A stretch of 64,000 nucleotides of DNA from Clostridiaceae bacterium Marseille-Q4145 (GCA_018223365.1 JAGTTP010000002.1:434001-498000), one strand, 5' to 3'; positions 7,974 through 16,910 are shown, numbered from the stretch's first letter. Notes: generated by a model not told the origin, from the sequence alone. Numbers and translations: made by a program.

Positions 7974-8768
7974 TCAGATTTCGGTACATTTTTTATAAAC
8001 TGCCTCACAGCCTTTTAACACTGCATTCCGGAATCCGGCTGCTTCCAGGGCAGCCACCCCCTCGATGGTCGTGCCAGCCGGGCTGCATACCTGATCTTTC
8101 AGTTCGCCCGGATGTTTTCCACTTTCCAGCACCATGGAAGCGGAACCCTTCACCGCCTGGGCCGCAAAGACATATGCCTGTTTTCTCGGCATACCGCAGC
8201 GCACCGCTCCATCTGCCAACGCCTCAATAAACATATAGACAAAGGCCGGGGAGCTGCCGCTGGCGCAGACCACCGCATTCATGAGCCGCTCTTCGATAAA
8301 TTCTGCCTTTCCACAGGAAGCAAAAATTCGAGACAGTACTGTCAGCTCTTCTTCCGAGAATTCTTCCTTCCTGCAGCTGATACCCGTCATTCCCTCACCG
8401 ATCATAGCCGGTGTGTTGGGCATTACACGGACAATCCTCTTGTCCGTTCCCAGATTCAGTTTCAGCTGATCAATGGTTCTTCCCGGTGCCAGGGAAATAA
8501 TCACATGTTCCGGAGTCACCATATAGCGGATCGCATTGAGCACCTCGTCATAGAACTGAGGCTTCACTGCCAGAATCAGATATTTACAACGGTTTGCGCA
8601 CTCCGCATTCGAATCTGCAACCGCTACTCCTAATTCTTCGGAAACCTTCCTCTTTGTCTCCTCCGTCTTTGCCGAAAATACAAAATCTGTCCGGGGAAAC
8701 TCTTTTAATGCCCCATGCAAAATTGCTTTTCCCATGTTGCCCATTCCAATAAAACCAATTTTCTCCAT
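7974..8768 (-). CDS. proC: Pyrroline-5-carboxylate reductase
   Basis: Reduces 1-pyrroline-5-carboxylate to proline with NAD(P)H, the last proline-biosynthesis step. The 264-aa protein starts with the Rossmann motif KIGFIGMGNMGKAI (residues 3-16). The C-terminal half carries the family signature region LKDQVCSPAGTTIEGV near residues 220-235. Length matches the family (about 265-270). ATG 8768 is preferred over an in-frame ATG at 8804 because of the site GAGGAGG at 8777-8783 and because the Rossmann strand begins immediately. No proA/proB neighbours. Confidence 0.95.
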   Translation of the reverse strand: MEKIGFIGMGNMGKAILHGALKEFPRTDFVFSAKTEETKRKVSEELGVAVADSNAECANRCKYLILAVKPQFYDEVLNAIRYMVTPEHVIISLAPGRTIDQLKLNLGTDKRIVRVMPNTPAMIGEGMTGISCRKEEFSEEELTVLSRIFASCGKAEFIEERLMNAVVCASGSSPAFVYMFIEALADGAVRCGMPRKQAYVFAAQAVKGSASMVLESGKHPGELKDQVCSPAGTTIEGVAALEAAGFRNAVLKGCEAVYKKCTEI

Positions 8769-8809
8769 GCTGCTGTCCTCCTCTGGATTTGAATAAGAAT
8801 TCAAAGAAA

Positions 8810-8831
8810 GGATGCCGCATATGCGACATCC
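8810..8831 (-). terminator. Terminator hairpin downstream of rny
   Basis: GGATGCCGCAT (8810-8820) faces ATGCGACATCC (8821-8831), giving a 10-11 bp stem with one mismatch. It is followed on the minus strand by TTTCTTTG. It separates rny from the proC start. Confidence 0.6.
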
Positions 8832-8859
8832 TCTTTGTTATCTTTTCAATCTTTCGTCA

Positions 8860-10407
8860 TTATTTGGCGTAATCTGTAACTCTGCTTTCGCGAATTACAT
8901 TGACCTTAATCTGACCAGGGTACTCCAGTTCCGCTTCGATCTGTTTGGATATGTCTCGTGCCAATAATACCATCTCTGCGTCATCTACCTGGTCCGGAAC
9001 TACCATAACACGAACCTCTCTACCTGCCTGAATAGCAAAAGATTTATCAACTCCCTTAAAGGAGTTCGCAATATCTTCCAGTTGTTTTAATCTGTTGGTA
9101 TAAGTCTCCAGTGTCTCTCTTCTCGCGCCCGGACGTGCAGCAGAAATGGTATCTGCTGCCTGTACGATACAGGCGATCAGGGAAGTAGGCTCTACATCAC
9201 CATGATGTGATTCAACTGCGTTGATCACTGTAGCTGATTCCTTATACTTCTTACATAATTCTACACCGATCTGAATATGGGATCCTTCCATCTCATGATC
9301 GATGGATTTTCCAATATCATGTAACAGTCCGGCACGTTTTGCCAGACGAACGTCAACACCGATTTCACCGGCCAGGAGACCTGACAGATGAGCAACCTCG
9401 ATGGAATGCTTCAGAGCATTCTGACCATAGCTGCTGCGGAATTTCATACGTCCAAGCAGACGTACCAGTTCCGGATGGATTCCGTGAACACCAACCTCCA
9501 GGGTTGCTGCTTCACCTTCCTCGCGGATCATTGTGTCAACTTCTTTCTGGGCCTTCTCCACCATCTCTTCAATTCTTGCCGGGTGGATACGACCGTCAAC
9601 AATCAGTTTTTCCAATGCGATACGGGCAACTTCACGCCGTATCGGATCAAATCCTGACAGAATCACTGCTTCCGGTGTATCATCAATAATCAAATCCACA
9701 CCAGTCAGGGTCTCAAGAGTACGGATATTCCGTCCCTCACGGCCAATGATACGTCCCTTCATTTCGTCATTTGGAAGCTGCACTACAGAAATCGTTGTCT
9801 CAGCCACATGGTCGGCTGCGCATTTCTGAATGGCGGTAACAACATAGTCCTTCGCCTTTTTGCCTGCTTCCTCTTTTGCCCTGCTCTCCAGCTCTTTTAC
9901 CAGCTTGGCAGTTTCATGTTTCACATCGTCTTCAACTGTTTTCAAAAGATATTCTTTTGCTTGTTCGGAGGTAAGACCTGAGATTCGTTCCAGTTCCTGT
10001 ACACGCTTTGCAGAAAGCTCTTCCACTTCCGCACGTCTCTTTGCAAGACGTTCTTCCTGTGCTGCGAAGCTTGCTTCCTTGCGTTCAATCGCTTCCGTCT
10101 TCTTATCAAGAGTTTCCTCTTTTGCAAGGACGCGGCGCTCATAACGCTGCAGCTCTGCTCTGCGCTCTTTGGTCTCTTTCTCTAATTCGTTTCTGGTCTT
10201 CATAGACTCTTCTTTTGCTTCCAGCATTGCTTCACGCTTCTTCGTTTCTGCTGCTTTCAGCGCTTCGTCTACGATCTCTCTAGCTCTGTCTTCTGCATTA
10301 CCAAGCTTGGCTTCCACTACTTTTTTACGGTAGCCAATTGCACACGGCCAGGTAATAGCTGCGGTCAGAACAACTGCGACCAGAACTGCTATTATGATCG
10401 GAACCAT
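8860..10407 (-). CDS. rny: Ribonuclease Y
   Basis: A membrane-anchored endoribonuclease that initiates mRNA decay in Firmicutes. In order: an N-terminal transmembrane helix ([17 protein letters not shown], residues 4-20), a long charged coiled coil (residues about 30-200, rich in KE/EK heptads), a KH RNA-binding domain ([20 protein letters not shown] near 220-240) and an HD hydrolase domain ([10 protein letters not shown], then [10 protein letters not shown] near 350-365). About 515 aa is the usual length. A GTG at 10419 overlaps the AGGAGG site, so the ATG at 10407 is the likelier start. Monocistronic, with its own terminator downstream. Confidence 0.95.
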   Translation of the reverse strand: MVPIIIAVLVAVVLTAAITWPCAIGYRKKVVEAKLGNAEDRAREIVDEALKAAETKKREAMLEAKEESMKTRNELEKETKERRAELQRYERRVLAKEETLDKKTEAIERKEASFAAQEERLAKRRAEVEELSAKRVQELERISGLTSEQAKEYLLKTVEDDVKHETAKLVKELESRAKEEAGKKAKDYVVTAIQKCAADHVAETTISVVQLPNDEMKGRIIGREGRNIRTLETLTGVDLIIDDTPEAVILSGFDPIRREVARIALEKLIVDGRIHPARIEEMVEKAQKEVDTMIREEGEAATLEVGVHGIHPELVRLLGRMKFRSSYGQNALKHSIEVAHLSGLLAGEIGVDVRLAKRAGLLHDIGKSIDHEMEGSHIQIGVELCKKYKESATVINAVESHHGDVEPTSLIACIVQAADTISAARPGARRETLETYTNRLKQLEDIANSFKGVDKSFAIQAGREVRVMVVPDQVDDAEMVLLARDISKQIEAELEYPGQIKVNVIRESRVTDYAK

Positions 10408-10519
10408 ATACAGGAGCACCTCCTTATTTAATTTTCATTGTACATACACAACATCATAAATTTTAAACTGTTTTTACAATTATGTCAAGTGCTGTGTGTT
10501 TCCTTTTGTGCAACTTGTT

Positions 10520-11053
10520 TTACAAATCGGCAGCCTGATCCCATCTGTCCTCTTTCATCACAGACAGTATGTCTCCCATCCGGAAACCTTTTCTCAGAAG
10601 ACCTGCCAGAAGCCGCTGACGGACTTTTTCCTCTGTGGCAGTCCCTGCAAACTTCTTCTTTTCAAGAAACCTGCGGATGATAATTTTCTCATCCGCAGGT
10701 TCCAGTTCTTCATATACCTTTTGAATCAGCTCCGGAGATACTCCCTTTCGAAACTGAAGCTCCTGCTCCAGCTGTCTCCGGCTCTTCTGCGAGGAACGGT
10801 ATTCGATATAATTACGAACATAACGCTCATCATCGATATAGCCAAAGCTTTTCACATAGGCAACTGCTTCCTCCACCAGTTCCGGAGAAAACTCTGCCTG
10901 CAGAAGCTTTTCCCGAAGCTGGGCTTCCGTCCGATCCATCCGTTCCAGAATCTTTAGTGCCTTAATCTTAGCTTTCCGGAGTTGTGAGCTCCAGGCTTCC
11001 TCCTGCTGCTCCGTCTTCTGCTTTTCGGAATGCTTCCGGTACCGGTAATCCAT
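10520..11053 (-). CDS. recX: RecX regulatory protein
   Basis: A 177-aa predominantly helical protein matching RecX, which binds RecA filaments and limits their activity. Family-like segments include [21 protein letters not shown] (residues about 31-51), [30 protein letters not shown] (about 70-99) and [15 protein letters not shown] near the C-terminus. The reading frame overlaps the last 86 nt of recA, so the two genes are translationally coupled and share the SOS-controlled promoter. The ribosome-binding site (GAGGG) is modest. A shorter start cannot be ruled out because the first 25 residues are charged and poorly conserved in type. Confidence 0.9.
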   Translation of the reverse strand: MDYRYRKHSEKQKTEQQEEAWSSQLRKAKIKALKILERMDRTEAQLREKLLQAEFSPELVEEAVAYVKSFGYIDDERYVRNYIEYRSSQKSRRQLEQELQFRKGVSPELIQKVYEELEPADEKIIIRRFLEKKKFAGTATEEKVRQRLLAGLLRKGFRMGDILSVMKEDRWDQAADL

Positions 11054-12071
11054 AATGTTCTCTGACCCTCATCTCTACTTCATCGCGAATCTCAGGATTG
11101 TCATGAAGGAACTGCTTTGCATTCTCCCGTCCCTGTCCGATCTTCGCATCATTATAGGCATACCAAGCGCCGCTCTTGGCAATGATCCCACATTCCGCTG
11201 CCAGATCCAGAATATCTCCATCTGTGGAGATTCCCTTTCCGAATACAATATCAAACTCTGCCTCTTTGAAGGGCGGTGCAATCTTATTCTTTACAACTTT
11301 GACGCGGGTATGGTTACCTACTACCTCTCCGCTCTGCTTCAGTGCCTCTGTACGGCGTACATCCAGACGGACGGAAGCATAGAACTTCAGCGCACGTCCA
11401 CCGGTAGTCGTCTCCGGATTACCAAACATAACGCCGATCTTCTCACGGAGCTGGTTGATAAAGATTACGATACAGTTGGTCTTGCTGACAATGGAGGTCA
11501 GTTTTCTCAGTGCCTGGGACATGAGGCGAGCCTGCAGGCCCACATGAGAATCTCCCATGTCGCCATCAATCTCTGCCTTCGGAACCAGCGCTGCAACAGA
11601 GTCCACAATCACGATATCCACTGCACCGGAGCGAACCATCATCTCGGTAATCTCCAGAGCCTGCTCTCCATTATCCGGCTGGGAAATATAGAGATTATCC
11701 ACATCCACGCCGATATTCTTCGCATAAACCGGATCCAGCGCATGCTCTGCGTCGATAAATCCTGCAATGCCGCCGCGCTTCTGTACTTCCGCTACCATAT
11801 GGAGTGCTACCGTCGTCTTACCACTGGACTCCGGTCCATAGATCTCCACAATACGTCCCTTCGGAACACCGCCTGCTCCCAGGGCAATATCAAGACTTAA
11901 GGATCCGGTCGGCACCGTCTCCACCTGCATGCGGCTGGACTGATCTCCCAGCTTCATGACAGAACCTTTTCCGTACTGCTTTTCAATCTGAGAAAGGGCC
12001 GCATCCAGTGCTTTTAACTTTTCTTCTTTCCCAGCAGCTTTTCCATTCTGCATTTTATCTTCTTTTCCCAT
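10968..12071 (-). CDS. recA: Recombinase RecA
   Basis: An ATP-dependent strand-exchange protein and LexA coprotease for homologous recombination and the SOS response. The 367-aa protein contains Walker A GPESSGKT (residues 79-86), the Walker B region [17 protein letters not shown], and the conserved loops [19 protein letters not shown] and [23 protein letters not shown] 12071 is preferred because AAGGAGA lies 7 nt upstream; an in-frame ATG at 12089 lacks a site. Promoter at 12132-12160 and a perfect SOS box at 12104-12117 lie upstream. recX overlaps its 3' end. Confidence 0.98.
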   Translation of the reverse strand: MGKEDKMQNGKAAGKEEKLKALDAALSQIEKQYGKGSVMKLGDQSSRMQVETVPTGSLSLDIALGAGGVPKGRIVEIYGPESSGKTTVALHMVAEVQKRGGIAGFIDAEHALDPVYAKNIGVDVDNLYISQPDNGEQALEITEMMVRSGAVDIVIVDSVAALVPKAEIDGDMGDSHVGLQARLMSQALRKLTSIVSKTNCIVIFINQLREKIGVMFGNPETTTGGRALKFYASVRLDVRRTEALKQSGEVVGNHTRVKVVKNKIAPPFKEAEFDIVFGKGISTDGDILDLAAECGIIAKSGAWYAYNDAKIGQGRENAKQFLHDNPEIRDEVEMRVREHYGLPVPEAFRKAEDGAAGGSLELTTPES

Positions 12072-12103
12072 GAAATATCTCCTTATCATCGAATTTCACA
12101 ATA

Positions 12104-12117
12104 CGAACTTTTGTTCG
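12104..12117 (-). promoter_or_regulatory. LexA (SOS) box upstream of recA
   Basis: CGAACTTTTGTTCG is a perfect match to the Gram-positive SOS consensus CGAACnnnnGTTCG. It sits 33 nt before the recA start, just downstream of the predicted transcription start, where bound LexA would block elongation or promoter escape. Confidence 0.9.
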
Positions 12118-12131
12118 ATTCCCTGCTTTCT

Positions 12132-12160
12132 ATCCTATCCTATTTACATGGGATTGTCAA
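12132..12160 (-). promoter_or_regulatory. recA-recX promoter
   Basis: On the minus strand a perfect TTGACA (12155-12160) and TAGGAT (12132-12137) are separated by 17 nt. Transcription would start near 12125, upstream of the SOS box. Confidence 0.75.
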
Positions 12161-12168
12161 GAAAAAAA

Positions 12169-12203
12169 ATCCTGCCTGACCATATTCCACGGTCAGACAG
12201 GAT
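12169..12203 (-). terminator. Intrinsic terminator after asd
   Basis: ATCCTGCCTGACC and GGTCAGACAGGAT form a 13-bp stem with one mismatch. On the minus strand it is followed by eight U residues. It insulates asd from recA. Confidence 0.85.
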
Positions 12204-12219
12204 TTCTGGCTGATTGCTC

Positions 12220-13305
12220 TTATTTCTTTGTAATATATCCTTTTGCTTTCAGAGTCTCTGCACAAAGCACTGCTCCACCAGCTGCACCACGTACCGTATT
12301 GTGGGAAAGTCCTACGAATTTCCAATCGTAGATGCTGTCCTCACGAAGACGTCCTACAGAGATTCCCATTCCGTTCTCATAATTGACATCCAGCTGAACC
12401 TGCGGACGGTTGTCCTCCTCCATGTAACGGATGAACTGCTTCGGTGCGCTCGGAAGTCCTGCCTCCTGCGGGAATCCGCTGAATTTCTCCAGACGGTCGA
12501 TCAGCTCTTCCTTGGTCGGGTTCTTGCGGAATTTTACAAATACCGCTGCAGTATGTCCGTTCAGTACCGGAACACGGATACACTGGCAGGTGATCTTCGG
12601 CTCTTCTGCCTTTACAATCACACCATTCTCAATGTGTCCCCAGATACGAAGGGGCTCCTGCTCGGATTTTTCTTCCTCGCCGCCAATATAGGGGATAATG
12701 TTGCCTACCATCTCCGGCCAGTCCTTGAAGGTCTTTCCTGCTCCGGAAATTGCCTGATAGGTCGTAGCTACTACTTCATAGGGTTCAAATTCTTTCCATG
12801 CGGTAAGAACCGGTGCATAGCTCTGAATGGAGCAGTTCGGTTTTACTGCAATAAATCCACGTTTGGTTCCCAGACGTTTCTTCTGGAACTCAATCACATC
12901 AAAATGCTGGGGGTTGATCTCCGGTACTACCATCGGAACGTCCGGAGTCCAGCGATGTGCGCTGTTGTTGGAGACAACCGGAGTCTCGGTCTTTGCATAA
13001 GCTTCCTCAATGGCTTTGATCTCGTCTTTGGACATATCCACTGCGCTGAATACGAAATCAACACTTGCTGCTACTTTTTCCACTTCGTTGACATTCATGA
13101 CAACGATCTTTTTCACTGCCTCCGGCATAGGAGTGTCCATTTTCCAGCGGCCTCCTACGGCTTCTTCGTATGTCTTGCCTGCGGAACGTGCACTTGCTGC
13201 AATCGTTACCACCTCAAACCACGGATGATTCTCCAGAAGGGAGATAAATCTCTGGCCTACCATACCAGTTCCACCAAGGATACCTACTTTCAACTTTTCA
13301 CTCAT
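12220..13305 (-). CDS. asd: Aspartate-semialdehyde dehydrogenase
   Basis: Reduces aspartyl phosphate to aspartate semialdehyde, the branch point to lysine/diaminopimelate, threonine and methionine. At 361 aa it belongs to the longer, archaeal/fungal-like branch. The N-terminal NADP motif is GILGGTGMVGQRFI (residues 8-21) and the active-site cysteine lies in KPNCSIQSY (about residue 155). The binding-site region GAGKTFKDWPEM near 195-205 is also visible. ATG 13305 has the site AGGAGA. It is expressed alone from a promoter at 13378-13406 and ends at a strong terminator. Confidence 0.95.
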   Translation of the reverse strand: MSEKLKVGILGGTGMVGQRFISLLENHPWFEVVTIAASARSAGKTYEEAVGGRWKMDTPMPEAVKKIVVMNVNEVEKVAASVDFVFSAVDMSKDEIKAIEEAYAKTETPVVSNNSAHRWTPDVPMVVPEINPQHFDVIEFQKKRLGTKRGFIAVKPNCSIQSYAPVLTAWKEFEPYEVVATTYQAISGAGKTFKDWPEMVGNIIPYIGGEEEKSEQEPLRIWGHIENGVIVKAEEPKITCQCIRVPVLNGHTAAVFVKFRKNPTKEELIDRLEKFSGFPQEAGLPSAPKQFIRYMEEDNRPQVQLDVNYENGMGISVGRLREDSIYDWKFVGLSHNTVRGAAGGAVLCAETLKAKGYITKK

Positions 13306-13377
13306 TTTCTCATTCTCCTCTTATCTTATGCGCGCCCTGTGTGTCCGCGTATGACGCACATTTGTCATTTCTATGAA

Positions 13378-13406
13378 ATAGTACAGGATTTCTTTCAAAA
13401 AAGCAA
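13378..13406 (-). promoter_or_regulatory. Promoter of asd
   Basis: TTGCTT (13401-13406) and TACTAT (13378-13383) on the minus strand, separated by 17 nt. The leader of about 65 nt shows no lysine riboswitch or other large structure. Confidence 0.5.
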
Positions 13407-13429
13407 CCCTTTTTTGAAAATTTATGCCA

Positions 13430-14806
13430 TTATGCCTCCAGATACTCTTTATAACCTGCAATGACTTTTTCCATTGCCTCCTTGCCCGGCGCACCAATGG
13501 TCAGACGGCGGTTCACACAGGTCTCCATGGAAATCGCATCATAAATGTCATTTTCAAAGACCGGACTTTCTTCTCTGTACTCCTCAAGGGTCAGATCATC
13601 CAGGGATTTTCCTTCTGCAATGCAGCGGAGTACCAGCCGTCCTACGATTCCATGGGCATCCCGGAAGGGCACGCCATGGTTTACCAGATAGTCAGCTGCG
13701 TCTGTGGCATTGGTGAAGCCTTTCTTTGCACTTTCCTGCATGCGGTCTTTGCGGAAGCTGATGGTATCCATCATGTCAGTAAACAGGGCAAGGCAGCCTT
13801 TGGTGGTGTCGATCGCGTCAAATACCAGCTCTTTATCTTCCTGCATATCTTTATTGTAAGCCAGCGGAATGCCTTTCATGGTAGTCAGAAGAGACATGAG
13901 GGCACCATAGACACGTCCGGTCTTACCGCGTACCAGCTCTGCAATATCCGGATTCTTCTTCTGGGGCATAATAGAGCTTCCGGTGCTGTATCCGTCGTCA
14001 ATCTCCACAAACTGATACTCGTTGCTGTTCCAGATAATCACTTCCTCAGAAAAACGGCTCAGATGCATCATGATAGTGGACATGGCAGACAGATATTCAA
14101 TGAGATAATCCCTGTCAGATACGGCGTCCATGCTGTTCTGCATCGGACCATAGAAACCAAGCAGCTCTGCTGTATAGTCGCGGTCCAGCGGATAGGTGGT
14201 TCCTGCCAGTGCACCGGCACCCAGGGGACAGTAATTCATGCGCTCTGCAATATCATGAAGTCTTGAACGGTCTCTTTTGAACATTTCAAAATAAGCGCCC
14301 ATATGATGGGCCAGTGTAATGGGCTGTGCCTTCTGCAGATGAGTAAATCCCGGCATAATGGTCTCGGTATTTTCCTCCATGATGCGAAGCAGTACTTTCA
14401 GAAGACCCTTTACCAGTTCGTCAGTTTCTTTCACTTCATCTCTTGTATAAAGTCTCATATCCAACGCCACCTGGTCATTCCGGCTTCTTCCGGTGTGCAG
14501 CTTCTTTCCTGCATCTCCAATCCGGTCAATGAGGTTTGCCTCCACAAAGCTGTGAATGTCCTCATATTTATCGGTAATCTCAAGTTTTCCAGACTCTACA
14601 TCAGCAAGAATACCTTCCAGTCCTTTTAAAATCTGTTCTTTTTCGTCTTCTGTCAGGATTCCCTGCTTTGCAAGCATTTTGACATGTGCCATACTGCCCT
14701 GAATATCCTGTTTATAAAATTTCTGATCAAATGAAATAGATGCGTTAAAACGATATACCAGCTGATCGGTTTCTTTCGTAAAACGTCCGCCCCATAACTG
14801 TGCCAT
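13430..14806 (-). CDS. argH: Argininosuccinate lyase
   Basis: Cleaves argininosuccinate to arginine and fumarate in the final step of arginine synthesis. The 458-aa protein carries the fumarase/aspartase superfamily signature GSSIMPQKKNPD near residue 280 and the substrate region GRSRNDQVALDMRLY near 110-125. ATG 14806 (MAQLWGGRF) is the standard family start with AAAGGAAG upstream; the in-frame extension to 14842 has no support. No argG or other arginine gene adjoins it, so argininosuccinate synthase must be encoded elsewhere. Confidence 0.95.
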   Translation of the reverse strand: MAQLWGGRFTKETDQLVYRFNASISFDQKFYKQDIQGSMAHVKMLAKQGILTEDEKEQILKGLEGILADVESGKLEITDKYEDIHSFVEANLIDRIGDAGKKLHTGRSRNDQVALDMRLYTRDEVKETDELVKGLLKVLLRIMEENTETIMPGFTHLQKAQPITLAHHMGAYFEMFKRDRSRLHDIAERMNYCPLGAGALAGTTYPLDRDYTAELLGFYGPMQNSMDAVSDRDYLIEYLSAMSTIMMHLSRFSEEVIIWNSNEYQFVEIDDGYSTGSSIMPQKKNPDIAELVRGKTGRVYGALMSLLTTMKGIPLAYNKDMQEDKELVFDAIDTTKGCLALFTDMMDTISFRKDRMQESAKKGFTNATDAADYLVNHGVPFRDAHGIVGRLVLRCIAEGKSLDDLTLEEYREESPVFENDIYDAISMETCVNRRLTIGAPGKEAMEKVIAGYKEYLEA

Positions 14807-14879
14807 GGTTCTTCTTCCTTTCCGGTTTTTTCTACAAATCACAGTTCATTTTATCACAAAGAATCTTCCTACACAAGAG

Positions 14880-14911
14880 CGGGGCGCCGGTCTTATGGAC
14901 CGACGCCCCGG
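14880..14911. terminator. GC-rich hairpin between argH and the formate/nitrite channel gene
   Basis: GGGGCGCCGGTC and GACCGACGCCCC form a 12-bp stem with a 4-5 nt loop. It lies just downstream of the 14943 stop. No clear U tract follows on either strand, so termination may be incomplete. Confidence 0.55.
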
Positions 14912-14942
14912 GTTTATATGGGACTCAATATAGAAGTTACTG

Positions 14943-15713
14943 TCATTTTTCTTTCTGGATGATATAGTATGGGAACGCCACCAGAAGGGCACCTCCTGCC
15001 ACATTTCCAAGGGTTACCCACAGGAGATTGTGAAAATATCCTGCAATAGAAACACCTTCCACTCCTGCTCCATTTAACAGGCCAACTGCCATCACGCTCA
15101 TATTTGCAATGCTGTGTTCAAATCCACATGCCATAAATATGTAAATGCACCAAAAAATCATGATCAGCTTTCCGGATTCCGTCTTCAGCTTGGTGCAGCA
15201 CCAGACTGCCAGACATACCAGCATATTGCAGAGCATTCCTTTAAAGAATAAGGCCGATGCGGTTCCGCCCATCTTTCCGGCTGCAATCGTTGCAAAATAT
15301 TCACCGGTAGCTCCCTTCGGAACTCCTCCAAGCTGGAACAACGCTACCAGGATCACCGCTCCCACAAAGTTTCCAAGATAACAGACAACCCACAATTTCA
15401 GAGTGTCAAGCCAGGATACTTCTTTTTTGAAAGAAGCTGCTGCCATTACAAAGTTATTACCTGTAAAAAGCTCCGCTCCTGCCATAACCACCAGACTCAG
15501 TGCAGACGCAAAGGAAAACGCCATAATCACTTTTGTAATCGTACATCCCGCTGTCGTCAGAATCGAGCCAAGGGTAAACGTTACAAATCCGCCAAGAGTG
15601 ATAAAGGCGCCTGCCACCATGGCTGACATAAAATAACCAGCTGGGTTGTTGTTAAGAAGTGCCATCTTTCCTTTTGCCGCATTGCATACACTATTGAATT
15701 CATCACGAAACAT
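14943..15713 (-). CDS. Formate/nitrite transporter family channel (FNT)
   Basis: A 256-aa membrane protein with six predicted transmembrane segments typical of FocA/NirC pentameric channels. Recognisable segments are the N-terminal AAKGKMALLNNNPAGYFMSAMVAGAFI, the ELFTGNNFVMAAASF loop near residue 85 and the GFEHSIANMSVMAVGL region near 195-210. Members move formate, nitrite or hydrosulfide. Three ATG codons in a row occur at 15719, 15716 and 15713; spacing from AGGAGA at 15721-15726 favours the last. No pyruvate formate-lyase or nitrite reductase is adjacent, so the substrate stays open. Confidence 0.9.
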   Translation of the reverse strand: MFRDEFNSVCNAAKGKMALLNNNPAGYFMSAMVAGAFITLGGFVTFTLGSILTTAGCTITKVIMAFSFASALSLVVMAGAELFTGNNFVMAAASFKKEVSWLDTLKLWVVCYLGNFVGAVILVALFQLGGVPKGATGEYFATIAAGKMGGTASALFFKGMLCNMLVCLAVWCCTKLKTESGKLIMIFWCIYIFMACGFEHSIANMSVMAVGLLNGAGVEGVSIAGYFHNLLWVTLGNVAGGALLVAFPYYIIQKEK

Positions 15714-15963
15714 CATCATCTCTCCTATCTGTTTATGTTTTCCCGTCCCTTGCTGTCGCAGATTTCTTTATCTGTATCATCCCATATCCTTCAAAGATTG
15801 TTATTATAATAACATACTTTTTCCCATGTGTGATTGTACACATTGTAGGAAACCATTGCCTGATTTTTCATCTCAAAAACCAGAATCCCAAATTTTTTCA
15901 AAAAGCACTTTACTTTTTTTCTACCATAAGATATAATAGTTTTTGTTGCTGAATGCAATCAAT

Positions 15964-16036
15964 GCTTCCGTGGCTCAGCAGGTAGAGCGACGCACTCGTA
16001 ATGCGTAGGTCACCGGTTCGAATCCGGTCGGGAGCT
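15964..16036 (+). tRNA. tRNA-Thr, anticodon CGT
   Basis: A complete 73-nt cloverleaf. The acceptor GCTTCCG pairs with CGGGAGC (one G-U), the D arm is GCTC/GAGC, and the anticodon stem ACGCA/TGCGT encloses the loop CTCGTAA with anticodon CGT, reading ACG. The T arm is CACCGGTTCGAATCCGGTC. The CCA end is not encoded. A terminator hairpin follows. Confidence 0.97.
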
Positions 16037-16045
16037 TACTTTGAG

Positions 16046-16066
16046 AAGTCCTGAATTTCAGGACTT
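16046..16066 (+). terminator. Terminator of tRNA-Thr
   Basis: AAGTCCTGA (16046-16054) pairs perfectly with TCAGGACTT (16058-16066), followed by a T-rich tract. Confidence 0.8.
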
Positions 16067-16085
16067 TTTCTTTTTAAAAAGAATA

Positions 16086-16114
16086 TTGCAAAGAAAAATT
16101 GCATATGTTATAAT
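16086..16114 (+). promoter_or_regulatory. Promoter of the candidate antitoxin RNA
   Basis: TTGCAA (16086-16091) and a perfect TATAAT (16109-16114) are 17 nt apart, predicting a start near 16121. There is no open reading frame of note downstream before the terminator, so it probably drives a small RNA. Confidence 0.75.
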
Positions 16115-16120
16115 GCCGAT

Positions 16121-16235
16121 AGGCTAAGAGATACGACTAGACCACAATTGGCTAGGCAAGAAATGAGCAAATTGTTTCCACTATGAAGCAGCGCAAACGA
16201 AAAGCCCCGGAGCGGCATCTCCGGGGCTTTTCTAT
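16121..16235 (+). ncRNA. Candidate antisense antitoxin RNA (RNA II-like) of a type I toxin-antitoxin locus
   Basis: A predicted RNA of about 110 nt running from the promoter at 16086 to the terminator hairpin at 16200-16231. It contains a 5' hairpin (CTAG-A-CCA/TGG-CTAG near 16137-16155). The 27-nt segment 16158-16184 matches 23 of 27 bases of the plus strand at 16341-16367. The RNA is therefore complementary to the start codon and first codons of the peptide gene at 16278-16364. Convergent genes sharing one terminator and a direct repeat over the initiation region is the layout of the Enterococcus par (Fst) locus. Function is inferred. Confidence 0.6.
16200..16231. terminator. Shared bidirectional terminator of the toxin-antitoxin candidate
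   Basis: AAAAGCCCCGGAG (16200-16212) and CTCCGGGGCTTTT (16219-16231) form a perfect 13-bp stem with a 6-nt loop, T-ended on both strands. It sits between two convergent small transcription units. Confidence 0.9.
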
Positions 16236-16277
16236 TCCGTTTTGGTATGGTGGCTTAATCCATAGGCTGGTTACCGG

Positions 16278-16364
16278 CTATTTGTCGCTATCCAACCATT
16301 TGCAGATGTAGTGGCAGGCTACACCAGCCGCGACAGCGACAAGAAATGAACAAATATGTTCCAC
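16278..16364 (-). CDS. 28-residue hydrophobic peptide, candidate Fst-like type I toxin
   Basis: Translation from GTG 16364 gives 28 residues beginning MEHICSFLVAVAAGV and ending ICKWLDSDK. There is one hydrophobic span (residues 4-21) and a short charged tail containing WLD. This resembles the Fst/Lpt group of type I toxins, which have one membrane helix and then a polar tail often with a WL or LD pair; they insert in the inner face of the membrane. A very strong ribosome-binding site (GGGAGGTG, 16372-16379) lies 7 nt upstream. An extended -10 (TGTTATTAT) near 16413-16421 predicts a start near 16406. Transcription ends at the shared hairpin 16200-16231. The peptide is too short for automatic gene callers; identity with Fst is inferred from architecture. 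Confidence 0.6.
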   Translation of the reverse strand: MEHICSFLVAVAAGVACHYICKWLDSDK

Positions 16365-16431
16365 TATAAAGCACCTCCCTTCCGTACCAGTCTAGGAGGC
16401 GGTAACATATCAATAATAACACATACAGACT

Positions 16432-16910
16432 AGATTATCTACTTTTTTCTTACAAGCAAAGGGACTGATGCAGAATAGATGGAGTCATCTGTTCTGTATC
16501 AGTCCTTTTTGTGTGATTTTAATAGTCATTTTCTATTTTGTAGGGCAGATAGAAAATAAAAGTTATTTTTTGCCCAATCAGGCAGTGCAGACACGCGAAA
16601 ATTCTATAAAAAACAAGTCTTGTTATTTGATTTGGACATATAGAAAATCTGTGATATCAGATGCCCAGAAAATTAGGAAAATTTGGGCAAAAGATGCATA
16701 AAAATCTCTATATGTCCAATTTTTTTAATTTCTGAAACTATATAGCGAAAAATATTTTTTTCACTGCAAATATTGGGCATGGAGAGGCACGAACATTCCA
16801 TATACCCAAATGGATCAGCTTCGAGAGAAGTGTTGCCTTCACACAAAATATTCCACAAGTGGGCGAAGTCCATCGTCCGGCCTCCGGTTGCATAAAACCA
16901 TACAGAAATC
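16432..16910. other. Hairpin-rich intergenic stretch without convincing genes
   Basis: It holds three large inverted repeats: 16458-16508 (arms of 23-24 nt, 4-nt loop, T tail), 16540-16575 (GGGCA/TGCCC with A/T-rich pairing between) and 16632-16719 (12-bp perfect arms TTGGACATATAG/CTATATGTCCAA around an inner GCCCA/TGGGC stem, followed by seven T). Short ORFs at 16468-16701 (+) and 16673-16921 (-) lack ribosome-binding sites and family resemblance. I see no gene I can support. Confidence 0.6.

Noticed and set aside
12214..13464. 416-codon plus-strand frame across asd
   Set aside because: Entirely antisense to asd and its promoter; composition is that of a reverse-frame shadow.
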